This document shows positions 26,877-36,419 of a DNA stretch of 64,000 nucleotides, piece by piece. Each line of letters begins with the position of its first letter. Position 1 is the first letter of the stretch. The stretch comes from Morganella morganii (GTDB lineage Bacteria > Pseudomonadota > Gammaproteobacteria > Enterobacterales > Enterobacteriaceae). Where the stretch lies: positions 2,619,703 through 2,683,702 of the forward strand of contig NZ_NRQY01000001.1 of NCBI RefSeq assembly GCF_003996855.1. Reading direction: 5' to 3'. The position numbers and the translations under genes are program-made. The notes beneath the pieces were generated by a model. The model was not told where the DNA came from and searched no databases. It saw nothing but the letters and a program-made list of their open reading frames with translations.

Positions 26877-26974
26877 TTTCGTTCAGAGCAAGGCGCCAAA
26901 CGAAGGGGCACGGGGAGCATACATCAGTATGTGACCCGTGCCCCTGAGTGCGGCCAACGCCGCTATGGACGAAA
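26877..26974. repeat. 98-bp palindromic intergenic repeat
   Basis: Nested inverted repeats: TTTCGTTC with GGACGAAA outermost, GGCG with CGCC, then perfect GGGGCACGGG (26905-26914) with CCCGTGCCCC (26935-26944), and CATAC with GTATG at the tip. It resembles the roughly 100-130 bp intergenic palindromes scattered in Yersinia, Serratia and Proteus (ERIC/YPAL-like class, from memory). It sits between the metQ-like gene and a terminator hairpin. Confidence 0.75.
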
Positions 26975-26987
26975 GGATGACGCGTAT

Positions 26988-27791
26988 TTACCAGGCCCGG
27001 ACAGCATCGCCCTTATACACCTCATCGGCTTTTTTCAGCACCTCATCACTCTGGAATGCTGCGACCAGTTTTTTCAGTTTCTCGTTGTCTTTATCTGCCG
27101 CTCTGACCACGATCAGGTTCACATACGGGGAATCAGCACCTTCCATAAACAGCCCGTCACGGGCGGCGGATAATCCGACCTGGGACGAGAAGTTATTGTT
27201 AATAACGGAGAGATACACATCCGGATCATCGAGTGTGCGGGTCAGTTGCGGGGTGTCGATTTCCGCAAACTTCAGTTTCTTCGGATTTTCAATGATATCC
27301 AGGGTGGTCGGCTGGTAACCGACACCATCTTTCAGTTTAATCAGCCCCTGAGCCTGTAACAGCAGCAGGCTGCGGCCGAGGGTGGTGGCTTCATTGGAGA
27401 TAGCCACTGTTGCGCCGTCCGGCAGTTCGGCTGCGGATTTGATTTTTTTCGAGTATGCCGCTATCGGGAAAATAAAGGTTTTACCAATAACTTCAAACTG
27501 ATAGCCGCGTTCTTTGCTTTGCGCCTCATAGTACGGCACGGTCTGGAACGCATTGGCATCCACATCATTGTTGCGCAACGCTTCATTCGGAAGGACGTAG
27601 TCATTGAAAGCGATGACGTCAATATCCAGCCCCTGCTTCTCTTTGGCAACTTTCACCACTTCTTCCCAGATAGCCTGATCCGGCCCGGTGTTAATCGCCA
27701 CTTTCAGCGGTTTTTCATCTTCATTCTGCGAGCAGGACACTGCCAGCAGTGTGGTGCAGGCGAGCAGTGCAGATACAATAATTTTTCTCAT
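26988..27791 (-). CDS. MetQ/NlpA-family methionine-binding lipoprotein
   Basis: A 267-residue substrate-binding lipoprotein: signal peptide with lipobox AVSC (Cys ~20), then the NlpA-family fold with VAINTGPDQAIWEEV, the hallmark ANAFQTVPYYEAQ (usually NAFQH.PYL), TVAISNEATTLGRSLLLLQ and a C-terminal SPYVNLIVVR. The family binds methionine or related sulphur compounds for an ABC importer. No permease or ATPase is adjacent; it lies 49 bases downstream of metY and is probably co-transcribed under the same met boxes, as an orphan binding protein of NlpA type. Confidence 0.85.
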   Translation of the reverse strand: MRKIIVSALLACTTLLAVSCSQNEDEKPLKVAINTGPDQAIWEEVVKVAKEKQGLDIDVIAFNDYVLPNEALRNNDVDANAFQTVPYYEAQSKERGYQFEVIGKTFIFPIAAYSKKIKSAAELPDGATVAISNEATTLGRSLLLLQAQGLIKLKDGVGYQPTTLDIIENPKKLKFAEIDTPQLTRTLDDPDVYLSVINNNFSSQVGLSAARDGLFMEGADSPYVNLIVVRAADKDNEKLKKLVAAFQSDEVLKKADEVYKGDAVRAW

Positions 27792-27840
27792 GCTATCTCC
27801 GGAACATATTGTTATGGTTATATTTTATTGACTGATATTC

Positions 27841-29115
27841 TTATTTCGCACTGTCCAGTGCCGCACTGATATCCGCCAGGATGTCATCAATGTGCTCAAT
27901 ACCGACGGATAACCGGATCATATCCTGTGATACTCCGGCACGGGCCAGTTCGGCTTCATTCAGCTGACGGTGAGTGGTGGTGGCCGGATGGCAGGCCAGG
28001 GATTTCGCGTCACCGATATTGACCAGACGGACAATCAGTTTCAGGGCATCGATAAACTTCGCGCCCGCCTCTGCGCCCCCTTTGATGCCGAAGGACATAA
28101 TTGACGCCGGGGTACCCTGCACGTATTTCTTCGCCAGTGCATGCTCCGGGCTATCTGCCAGTCCTGCATATTTCACCCAGATAACCTGCGGATGCTGTTG
28201 CAGGTATTCCGCGACACGCAGAGCATTTTCGGTATGGCGCTCCATGCGCAGCGCCAGTGTTTCCAGTCCCTGCAAAATCAGGAAACTGTTAAACGGCGAC
28301 AGCGCCGCACCGGTATTGCGCAGCGGCGCGACGCGGCATCGGGCGATAAATGCAGCCGCGCCGAAGTGTTCGCTGTAGTTCACGCCGTGATAGGAAGGGT
28401 CCGGGGTGTTCAGTACCGCAAAGCGCTCAGCATGTTCCTGCCACGGGAATTTTCCGGAGTCGATAACAATCCCGCCGAGTGATGAACCGTGCCCGCCGAT
28501 ATATTTAGTCAGTGAATGCACCACGATATCCGCGCCAAACTCAATCGGGCGGCACAGTGCCGGAGAGGCAACCGTGTTATCCACAATCAGCGGCACGCCG
28601 TGGCGGTGAGCTATCTCTGCCAGCTTTTCAATATCCGCGATATGTCCCGCCGGGTTGGAAATGGTTTCACAGAAAACGACTTTGGTATTGCCGTCGATCA
28701 GGGATTCCAGCTGTGCGAAATCATCATGATCGGCAAAACGGACATCGATCCCGATGCGCGGAAAATTATGCGCAAACAAATTATAAGTACCACCGTAGAG
28801 TTTGGAGACACTGATAATATTGTCACCAACCCCGGCCAGGGTTTGGATAGCATAGGTGATCGCTGCCATACCCGATGCCACGGCCAGCCCGGCAATACCG
28901 CCCTCCAGTGCCGCCACGCGCTGCTCCAGCACATCGTTGGTCGGGTTCATGATGCGGGTGTAGATATTTCCGGGAACTTTCAGATCAAACAGATCCGCGC
29001 CGTGCTGAGTGTCATCAAAAGCGTAAGAGGTGGTCTGATAGATAGGAACCGCAACAGATTTGGTAGCCGGGTCCGGTGAATAACCGGCATGGACAGAGAG
29101 CGTTTCAAGTTTCAT
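27841..29115 (-). CDS. metY: O-acetylhomoserine sulfhydrylase (MetY)
   Basis: A 424-residue PLP enzyme making homocysteine directly from O-acetylhomoserine and sulphide. MetY blocks are ETLSVHAGYSPDPATKSVAVPIYQTTSYAFD, IYTRIMNPTND, SKLYGGTYNLF with the active-site Tyr, and VHSLTKYIGGHGSSLGG with the Schiff-base Lys. The length, with the usual MetY insertion around 240-270 (PDPSYHGVNYSEHFG), separates it from cystathionine lyases. Three tandem met boxes lie 38 bases upstream, so it belongs to the MetJ regulon. Confidence 0.9.
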   Translation of the reverse strand: MKLETLSVHAGYSPDPATKSVAVPIYQTTSYAFDDTQHGADLFDLKVPGNIYTRIMNPTNDVLEQRVAALEGGIAGLAVASGMAAITYAIQTLAGVGDNIISVSKLYGGTYNLFAHNFPRIGIDVRFADHDDFAQLESLIDGNTKVVFCETISNPAGHIADIEKLAEIAHRHGVPLIVDNTVASPALCRPIEFGADIVVHSLTKYIGGHGSSLGGIVIDSGKFPWQEHAERFAVLNTPDPSYHGVNYSEHFGAAAFIARCRVAPLRNTGAALSPFNSFLILQGLETLALRMERHTENALRVAEYLQQHPQVIWVKYAGLADSPEHALAKKYVQGTPASIMSFGIKGGAEAGAKFIDALKLIVRLVNIGDAKSLACHPATTTHRQLNEAELARAGVSQDMIRLSVGIEHIDDILADISAALDSAK

Positions 29116-29152
29116 GTGTTCTTCCTTACCGCACAGGTGAATACTATTATTT

Positions 29153-29176
29153 AGACGTCCAGACGTATAGACATTC
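29153..29176 (-). promoter_or_regulatory. Three tandem met boxes (MetJ operator)
   Basis: AGACGTCC, AGACGTAT and AGACATTC are consecutive 8-mers at 29153, 29161 and 29169. The MetJ consensus is AGACGTCT in tandem arrays. Repression would be by MetJ with S-adenosylmethionine. Confidence 0.88.
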
Positions 29177-29260
29177 CTTTCTTATACCGGTATTCCCAGC
29201 AGAGATCAAAACGGAAGTGGCAAAACAAGATGAATTTTCTTCATGATGAGCGGGAACATG

Positions 29261-29284
29261 AAAAAAGCCGCTGTCGGAAGCGGC
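29261..29284 (-). terminator. Terminator at the end of the translocator operon
   Basis: GCCGCT and AGCGGC arms (29267-29272, 29279-29284), 6-base loop, then TTTTTT on the minus strand, 25 bases after the SctB stop. It marks the left edge of the secretion island. Confidence 0.8.
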
Positions 29285-29309
29285 TCTGATTCACGAAAGG
29301 AGTGAGAAA

Positions 29310-30065
29310 TTATCCCTTCATACTATTAATCAGATTCTGTGCTGTATTCTTACGATTCTCAAATTCACTAATCAACATATCCAGCAGTTTTTTCTGGAAT
29401 GCTTTCTGGTCATCTGACACTTTATTATGTACAGACATGTTACTGAGCAGAACATCTTTCAAAGCACGAACGACCTCACCTTCCCCCTGTAAGCGCGTTC
29501 CCATTGCCGCAATAGGCTGAGACCCCAGTTGTCCGAGCGACTGTGACAAACCGGATATTGCCTGTCCGGCAATACTTTGCGCCGTCAATACACCCGGATT
29601 AGCCGGATTAATCCCGTTGATTGCCATACTCCCGCCGATAACCGCAACCGTCACAGATACAATAGCTCCGACGACAGCTGCCGCTACCTGGTAATCTGCT
29701 TCCTGATATTTCAGCTCTTTTAATTGCGTTGCCTGCTGCATAGCCAGCTTTTCTAATGTATCCCGCCGCTCCTGCTGGTTAACAGCATCAAGCAACAGCA
29801 CGTTACATAACTCAATCACGGCACTCATTCGTTTATTATCATAATCGGATAATAAAGAAGGTATGACATGATGTGAAAATGGCCTGATAATTTCTTCCGC
29901 CGTTTTACCGGTGACGGTATTTCGCTGAGAATATTGGTTCTCAGTCACTAACCTGACGATTTCCGGGTTAACCGTATTATCCGGTGATACTGTTTTTTTC
30001 TGTGCAACGTCGTTCTCTGGTATATAGTCAGCAAATTGTGTACTGATATTATTCGTAATTTCCAT
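29310..30065 (-). CDS. sctB: T3SS minor translocator, SctB (SipC/IpaC/YopD-like)
   Basis: A 251-residue secreted protein with one long hydrophobic segment (about residues 127-150, VAAAVVGAIVSVTVAVIGGSMA) and helical flanks, as in minor translocators that insert into the host membrane with SctE. Assignment rests on this layout and on its place directly after the SctE gene. The start at 30065 (ATG) is preferred over the GTG at 30068 because AAGGA is spaced better. The frame is intact, unlike its partner. Confidence 0.7.
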   Translation of the reverse strand: MEITNNISTQFADYIPENDVAQKKTVSPDNTVNPEIVRLVTENQYSQRNTVTGKTAEEIIRPFSHHVIPSLLSDYDNKRMSAVIELCNVLLLDAVNQQERRDTLEKLAMQQATQLKELKYQEADYQVAAAVVGAIVSVTVAVIGGSMAINGINPANPGVLTAQSIAGQAISGLSQSLGQLGSQPIAAMGTRLQGEGEVVRALKDVLLSNMSVHNKVSDDQKAFQKKLLDMLISEFENRKNTAQNLINSMKG

Positions 30066-30083
30066 CACAATTTCCTTTATAAA

Positions 30084-31794
30084 TTAAACTGCCATCTGTC
30101 CCTGCTGTAACATTGATTTTATTCGCTGAAAAGAGTCATTTCCGTATTTACTTACTTTTTCGTTCAGCGCAATCAGATCCTTTTGTGACTCAGAAAACGC
30201 AGCCATTATCTGATTCATGAGATCTGTTATTCTGTCCATTAATACCAAATCCACATCCATATCTGCACGATGACGGATAATATCAGCCTGCAACACGCCA
30301 TTTGTCACAGAGCTGGCACTGTTTATAATTGTTGATGTCATCATTAAACTAATCCGCATGGTCTGTATTTGAGCAAAAGCACTGTTCATTGCCGCCTGCA
30401 TTGCTTCTGATGCAAATTTAGCCGTAATTTTCCCTGCAATTGCTCCCCCTGCTGAAGCAACCGCAATAAATAATGCCATTACCACAACAACGGCCAGCAC
30501 CATACCGACGATTTCCATGGTTTTTTCCAGTTTTTTCAGTTCTTCCGGCGATTTTTCCTGTGCTTTAGCTATTTCCATGGCAATCTCTTTAATAAACTTT
30601 TGGATGACTTCCACCAGTTTGGTTACCGGCTCCATAATTTTTGCCATAATATCAGGGCCACCCGCCGCTTTTACGACTTCACTGACAATGGTCATAATAA
30701 CAATGACCGCTGCCAGTGCTTTTGCCATTAAACCACCGGTCAGAGCAGTTAATACCGCCATAATTGCAGTCAGCAATGGTCCGAGCCACTTAAATAAAGC
30801 CTGAAGACGTTCTGCTTTCTTTATTTTTTCTGCAATATCTGCTGCATCTTTATCTGTTTTTACCTGTAATGCTGACTGCTGTAAACGAGCCAGATCACGA
30901 TCATTTTCCAGTTTTTTCTGCGCTATTTGATCACGTAAATCAGCCAGCTTTCCCATCAAAACTGCGAGTGAATTATTATACTCAACTGTATTTTTATTAT
31001 TCATACTGATCAAAGATTGTGCTGCCGACAAACACTCTTTTGCCGACGCCAGAATTCCGGCCATATTATTCAGTGTATTTAACTCTGATGTCAGTAACGC
31101 TAATTTTTCAGGTTCTATCACCCACATCTGATCTTTTATTTTAGGAAGACTAATAACATCATTCAGTAACTTTTCCAGCAAAGCCACTTTATCTCCTGCA
31201 TCACCACCTTTTTCAGAAAAAATTTTCAGGATATTATCAACACCCAGCTTCCTGTTAAAAAATACCGAGAACTCATCTTTATTATTATATTTTTATCTTC
31301 TGTGAAGAATAATCTGATGCTATCAGACATCTCATCACAGTTATTAATGACAGAAAAGTAATACTCTGATAACTCGTCAACATAGCTAAGAAGAACATCC
31401 GCATAATTATTAATCTCTTCAGATAACTCAGATTCTTTTTTTGCTGACCAGATATTTTTCATTACATTATTATTAATGCTTTGATTTATTCCTGCATTTT
31501 TGATCTGCTCACCGGAAAGGTTGTCAGATAATAGTGAAAACAGTTCACTGATTGACATTTTTTCGCTGATGTTTTATCATCATGTTGTCTTCCTGACTGC
31601 TTGCCGTTGAGCTGTGGCTTTGTTTTTTTCGTGTTTTCCCGGATAGACTTTTCACCCAGTTCCTCAATAATTTTTTCAGAATGAATGATATCCTCCTGCT
31701 GGTTAACAACTTTATTTTTTTCTGTGTCATCAATTCCCCCGATTATCCCTCCGGGAACACTTAATTGTGCGGTTTTAATTCCTGATACATCCAT
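30084..31794 (-). pseudogene. sctE: T3SS major translocator SctE (SipB/IpaB-like), two frameshifts
   Basis: Three successive frames make one ~570-residue protein, the length of SipB/IpaB. Frame 1 (from 31794) is the secreted N-terminus and runs to DDKTSAK. At an A6 tract (31558-31563) one A is missing and reading continues as MSISELFSLL. A second break in an ATAAT-rich stretch (about 31278-31297) is followed by VFFNRKLGVDN, the coiled coil (residues to LQQSALQVKTDKDAA), two hydrophobic hairpins (about LLTAIMAVLTALTGG and IVGMVLAVVVVMALF) and the C-terminal helices. The intact 3' frame alone lacks the secretion signal and chaperone-binding region. Confidence 0.8.
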
Positions 31795-31809
31795 GTATTC
31801 ACCCTTATT

Positions 31810-33110
31810 TTAAATACGTAAAAAACCCTTTAATTCCTGAGTTAATTCACTGATCATTGTGGTGATAACTCTGAGCATATTATCATAATTACTATTAATC
31901 GTATTATATCTCTGAGAAAATTCATCAAGCGTCATCTGGAGTTCTTTTTTAATTCCATCCATAATGGTGTTATATGAGTTTATTTTCCCATGATCTAATT
32001 CCTACTCTTCATTTATTCCGGCTTTTGCCTTTTCAAAGTAACTTGACTTTAATTTATCATTAAATATATTACTGGCTTTATTCAATGCCTCTTTATACAA
32101 TGAAGATACCGATAAGTAATCATCATTAATGAAATTAAATTTCTTTAACTTCTCAAGTGAAACATCAAAACCTGTATTTATTTCTTCGTAACTTTCATTT
32201 TTTACAGATATATCCAGCCACCTGAATAGTGCATCCGACATAACTATAACATCAGCCATGCCGACTACCTTGACTAATTTACCATTGCTATCTGTTTCTG
32301 TTTTTATTTTTTTATAACCTGAGTTCCTGACACTGGTTTCTTTATAACAGAAAAGAAATATTTCATTTTACTTATGGCATTACTGTAATTAACTTTAGAA
32401 TCAATTAATTCGCCATCGACATAGATGGAGCAATTATCGATTCCATTGCTGGTATCTATTTCAAACCGTCCTTTATATATTGAACAGTCCTTTCCATCAC
32501 TATTTTTCAAATCACCAGTAACCGGATAGTACTTCATTAACTGCAAATGCAGATCATAATAAAACAAATTTTGTCTGAATTTTGTTTTTTTGCCATCATC
32601 AATTACGCCTCTGGAATACTCTCCATATGAACTTAATAACTTTGTTAATGATTTATAAAATTCAGTGTATTGGCTAAACCCGTCACGATAACATCTTACA
32701 CTGATATTATGTCCATATTTTGATGCAACATCCATCTTGTCAACAAAATAGCCAAAGGTAACCATTTCTTTTTTTAAGAAAAAATATTGAATATCTTCCT
32801 GCACATCCTTTATTTTATCTGAAAGATCATTCCCTGTAGTCAGCAAGAAATTTTTAACACCTGGGGTGTTTATTATTTCGTTATATTTGCCCAGCTCTTC
32901 TGACGCTTGTTTTTCTGTTATCATTGGATCTGACAAAACTGAGTTTATTTCACATAACGTATTATAAAAAAAACTCAAAATTTTCTCATCAACTGTAATA
33001 TCCAGTAAACTATCATCCCTCACCCCGAAATTTCTATATTCGCCTTGGTTAGTTTTATTTTCAATACCGGACATACCGGACTCTATATTATAATAATTAT
33101 TTATATTCAC
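31810..33110 (-). pseudogene. sctA: T3SS needle-tip protein (SipD/IpaD/LcrV-type), frameshift plus nonsense
   Basis: The first frame runs 268 residues and stops after a T7/A7 tract (32307-32313); one more A restores reading into KTETDSNGKLVKVVGMADV. That frame then meets an in-frame TAG at 32002-32004. Beyond it the same frame stays open to 31810 with a helix (LDEFSQRYNTINSNYDNMLRV ... ELTQELKGFLRI) like the C-terminal coiled-coil strand of IpaD/SipD. Rebuilt, it is about 433 residues, ~100 longer than IpaD or LcrV. Assignment rests on position (chaperone, tip, SctE, SctB) and this C-terminus. Confidence 0.65.
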
Positions 33111-33574
33111 GTATTATCCTCCAGCATTGATATATAATCTAATGACTGCTCTCTTTCGTTATCGCTGCATGCCATTGATATACACTGTCTGAAACTGGTA
33201 ATCGCTAAATCTTTATCACCAGAGAACAAGTAACTCTGGCCTATATAAAACCAGGCAGATGCATTACTTTCATCCAGACTGATAGCCAGTGAATAGAGAT
33301 TAATCGCTTTTTGATATTGTTTTTGAACCTGTTTTACCGCAGCCAGTCCCAGTAAATAATTAACATTACTGAAATCATAAAGGCACAGTGACCTGAAAAT
33401 TTTCTCAGCCTGTTCGATAAGGCCTTTGTCATAATAATCACAGGCTAATGAGTAAACATTACTGAAATCATGGCCTTTGTCCTGTCTGAATATATCAGAA
33501 AATGATCCATTTTCCAGATAAGTGAAAATTTGTTCCACAAAGGACTTTATATCTGAATTAATACTGTCATCCAT
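33107..33574 (-). CDS. sicA: TPR translocator chaperone (SicA/IpgC/LcrH family)
   Basis: A 155-residue cytoplasmic protein with three TPR-like repeats: YSLACDYYDKGLIEQAEKIF, YLLGLAAVKQVQKQYQKAI and AWFYIGQSYLFSGDKDLAI. These class II chaperones bind an N-terminal motif of the two translocators; in SPI-1, SicA also co-activates InvF. It heads the translocator genes and overlaps the tip gene by ATGA. Intact. With an InvF-type activator present, a SicA-InvF circuit is plausible. Confidence 0.88.
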   Translation of the reverse strand: MDDSINSDIKSFVEQIFTYLENGSFSDIFRQDKGHDFSNVYSLACDYYDKGLIEQAEKIFRSLCLYDFSNVNYLLGLAAVKQVQKQYQKAINLYSLAISLDESNASAWFYIGQSYLFSGDKDLAITSFRQCISMACSDNEREQSLDYISMLEDNT

Positions 33575-33681
33575 AACAATACTCCTTAATAATATCTGAT
33601 TATCAAGTCAGGCAATACTATCTGATTGCACTGATAATCACTTTCATAAAATACGCCTCAGCATCATTCTGCTGATATACA

Positions 33682-34731
33682 TTAGTGCGGTTCTGTACCG
33701 GCAAGTGCGGCCTGCTCTGCATCATTCAGCCACAGCAAAAGATCCAGAAATTTATCCAGATCATCATCAATAATGGTGTCAAAGACATGGTATTTTCTGA
33801 ATAACGTCCGGGCCAGACGGATATCCCGCACCACCGGCACCTTGTGTTTTTCCGCATACCGGCGGACCGCCAGTGCATATTCACCTTTCTCTTTAACGGT
33901 AATCAGCGGCATAATGCCATTTTCCGGATCAAGATAGATAGCTACTGCAATATGAACCGGATTTACCACCACGACATCCGAATTCTTTATCAGTGCTTTA
34001 CTTTCCGCATTCAGCAATTCCCGGTGCTGCTGTTTACGGGCAGATTTTATCTCCTGATTACCCTCGCTATTTTTATATTCTTGTTTAACCTCATGTTTTT
34101 CCATTTTCATATCACTAAAAAAGAAAAAATATTCGACGATATAATCAATCACCAGTAATGGCATCAATAAGAGAATAAAAATAAAAATATAATGGCCCGT
34201 GAAATATAAAAAACTATTATTGATTTCAGAGAAAGGCGCTGTAATTACCTGAAAAAGATCACCGGTATACAGATAAATAAAAGCATAACCGGCTGAGAAA
34301 TAGACAATCAGTGATATCAGTGCTTTGACCAGGTTTTTCAGTGACTTTTTGGTGAAAATGCGTTTAAACCCTGCGATCGGGTCAATTTTCTTTAAATCAA
34401 ATTTAATCGCTTCGGTAGCAATGGCAAAGCGGGTCTGCATCAGAGAGACAAAGCTGACACTCACACTGCATAATATAATCAGCGGTAACACCATCTGAAA
34501 AAAAATATCCGATAACATCTGGATATACACCGGGAGAGACAGATGATTCACATTGCGTAATACTGTCTGGTAAAAACGGCTGAATGCTGACCAGTCGGCA
34601 ATATAAAGCAGATACGCTATCCCTGTCGTATATCCGGTTGTGGAAAGCAGTTCTTTATATTTGAATGCATTCCCTTTCTTCGATTCATCCTTCAGTTTTT
34701 TACTGGTGGGTTTTTCTGTTTTTTCAGCCAT
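33682..34731 (-). CDS. sctU: T3SS export switch protein SctU (SpaS/Spa40)
   Basis: A 349-residue protein with four N-terminal helices and a cytoplasmic autoprotease domain. The cleavage motif, canonically NPTH, is NPVH here (VVVVNPVHIAVAIYLDPENG, about residue 260). The rest of the switch region (KGEYALAVRRYAEKHKVPVVRDIRLARTLF) matches the SpaS/Spa40 branch well. In the family, cleavage between Asn and Pro changes secretion from needle subunits to translocators; the Asn, Pro and His are kept. Overlaps SctT by 8 bases. Confidence 0.9.
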   Translation of the reverse strand: MAEKTEKPTSKKLKDESKKGNAFKYKELLSTTGYTTGIAYLLYIADWSAFSRFYQTVLRNVNHLSLPVYIQMLSDIFFQMVLPLIILCSVSVSFVSLMQTRFAIATEAIKFDLKKIDPIAGFKRIFTKKSLKNLVKALISLIVYFSAGYAFIYLYTGDLFQVITAPFSEINNSFLYFTGHYIFIFILLLMPLLVIDYIVEYFFFFSDMKMEKHEVKQEYKNSEGNQEIKSARKQQHRELLNAESKALIKNSDVVVVNPVHIAVAIYLDPENGIMPLITVKEKGEYALAVRRYAEKHKVPVVRDIRLARTLFRKYHVFDTIIDDDLDKFLDLLLWLNDAEQAALAGTEPH

Positions 34732-35485
34732 CGATCCCCCTGAGAAAATGTGTCACCGGGGAAGTATCAAACAGCACAGTCACATCCGTCACCGTCGTGC
34801 TGCGAAACAGCAGCAGCACCAGCAAAAAGGCAATAATACTTTTTATTGAAAGCGATAATGAAAACGGATTCAGTTGTGAATTATACAAGGCCAGAATGCC
34901 CAGGCTGACTTCAGAAATAAATAAAATAATCAGTATCGGCATACAAAACAGCAAAGAAAGTGACAAGCTGTTTGTCAGCCAGTCAAATACAGCTGTATAA
35001 CGTATTTCTGTCAGTAATGTGCCGGGCGGTAATAAATGAAAACTGTTCTGAACTGAGGCCATCAGTAATACTAGGCCATCATTGAGCAGAAAAAAAGAGA
35101 CGGAAAACAGGTTCATAAAGGTGGAAAACGGCGAAGCATCTGTCCCGGTTGTCGGGTCAGCCGTATCACTGATATTCGCGCCGCGCTGATTATCAATATA
35201 TTCGCCGAAAGCAGAAAAAATAAAAAACGGCGTGCTGTAAATCAATCCCATGACAGTACCGGTAATGATTTCGCTCAGTACACTGAACAGTGAAATATCC
35301 CCGCCGGAATGATCTTCATTTCCGCCAAGACACAAAGCAAGAATAAAAACCACAATCCCCCGGGATGTCCGGCTGAGAATAAATTTATCATTCAGAAACG
35401 GTAAAAAAGAGAAAGCCGCAAATAGCCGCACGCTGCTGAACAGCACACTCTGAAGCAGATCATGAAGCCAGGAGAATAAGAGCAC
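34724..35485 (-). CDS. sctT: T3SS export apparatus protein SctT (SpaR/Spa29)
   Basis: A 253-residue membrane protein with about six to eight hydrophobic segments, the FliR/SctT component of the export gate that caps the SctR-SctS helical assembly. RLFAAFSFLPFLNDKFI near the N-terminus and YIDNQRGANISDTADPTTG (about residues 96-115) are SctT landmarks; the QRG motif is conserved across SpaR, YscT and FliR. Intact, in the order R-S-T-U. Confidence 0.9.
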   Translation of the reverse strand: MLLFSWLHDLLQSVLFSSVRLFAAFSFLPFLNDKFILSRTSRGIVVFILALCLGGNEDHSGGDISLFSVLSEIITGTVMGLIYSTPFFIFSAFGEYIDNQRGANISDTADPTTGTDASPFSTFMNLFSVSFFLLNDGLVLLMASVQNSFHLLPPGTLLTEIRYTAVFDWLTNSLSLSLLFCMPILIILFISEVSLGILALYNSQLNPFSLSLSIKSIIAFLLVLLLFRSTTVTDVTVLFDTSPVTHFLRGIDG

Positions 35486-35491
35486 CGGAAA

Positions 35492-35758
35492 TTAATCTGC
35501 CGCCGTTGCACTGAGCGCCAGTGAAAACATTTCGCGGGCATAATTAAGCATAGAATCCCCCAGCCAGGTAAGCTGCATTAAGATGCAGATGAATACGGCG
35601 ATAAGTTTCAGCCCGAAGGGCAGTGTTTGTTCCTGGATCTGAGTGACTGTTTGCAGCAGGCCGACAGTCAGCCCCACCACGGTAGCCACAGTAACCGGCA
35701 ACAGGGACAACATAATCACCAGATAAATCCCTTTATTCGCCGCATAAATAGCATCCAT
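35492..35758 (-). CDS. sctS: T3SS export apparatus protein SctS (SpaQ/Spa9)
   Basis: An 88-residue two-helix hairpin membrane protein. The start at 35758 gives MDAIYAANKGIYLVIMLSLLP, as in SpaQ. Between the helices is the conserved LLQTVTQIQEQTLPFGLK of FliQ/SctS proteins. It starts 1 base after the SctR stop. Intact. Confidence 0.92.
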   Translation of the reverse strand: MDAIYAANKGIYLVIMLSLLPVTVATVVGLTVGLLQTVTQIQEQTLPFGLKLIAVFICILMQLTWLGDSMLNYAREMFSLALSATAAD

Positions 35759-35759
35759 G

Positions 35760-36419
35760 TTAAATATCCATAAGTTCAAGGTACTGGGACACCAGACTGG
35801 CAGATAACAGCGACCAGCCATCCAGGGCAATAAATAAGATCAGTTTGATCGGCACCGAGAGTGTCACAGGACTCATCATCATCCCCAGAGCCAGCAGAAC
35901 ACTGGATACCACCAGGTCAATCACGATAAACGGCAGATAGAGATAGAAACTGATCAGAAAGGCAGATTTGATTTCCCCCAGTGCATAGGCGGCCAGCAAC
36001 GGAAAAAAGGCAATCTCACGGGCATCATTCAGTTCCGGATCGGTGTCTTCATCAACACTGGTTTGCGCAAAAAAAGACAGCAGGGGTTTATCGGCATAAC
36101 GGAAAAGATAGCGCCGGTAATCCAGCACCCCCTCATCCGCAAAACGCGACAATGATTCCGGTTGTGATAATTCAACAGGATTTTCAGCCACATAGTGATA
36201 CGTTTTACTGACCAGCGGAAACATTACCACCATCGCCAGAATAAACGCCACGGCGTTGAGCACCATATTTGACGGTACCTGCTGAACGCCCAGAGCATTA
36301 CGTACCATCACAAAAACAATGGAAAATTTAAGATAACAGGTTCCTGCCGCCAGAATAAACGGTAAAACGGATGCAGCGGCCAGCATCAGCATCATCGAAA
36401 CAGTGCTGTCAGTCATCAT
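35760..36419 (-). CDS. sctR: T3SS export apparatus protein SctR (SpaP/Spa24)
   Basis: A 219-residue membrane protein of the FliP/SctR family. The N-terminal CYLKFSIVFVMVRNALGVQQVPSNMVLNAVA and the C-terminal AFLISFYLYLPFIVIDLVVSSVLLALGMMMSPV are highly conserved family blocks. Its ATG overlaps the SctQ stop. Five SctR copies nucleate the export gate. Intact. Confidence 0.94.
   Translation of the reverse strand: MMTDSTVSMMLMLAAASVLPFILAAGTCYLKFSIVFVMVRNALGVQQVPSNMVLNAVAFILAMVVMFPLVSKTYHYVAENPVELSQPESLSRFADEGVLDYRRYLFRYADKPLLSFFAQTSVDEDTDPELNDAREIAFFPLLAAYALGEIKSAFLISFYLYLPFIVIDLVVSSVLLALGMMMSPVTLSVPIKLILFIALDGWSLLSASLVSQYLELMDI

Noticed and set aside
35492..35830. 112-residue form of SctS
   Set aside because: The first 24 residues overlap SctR coding sequence; the start at 35758 gives the family length.
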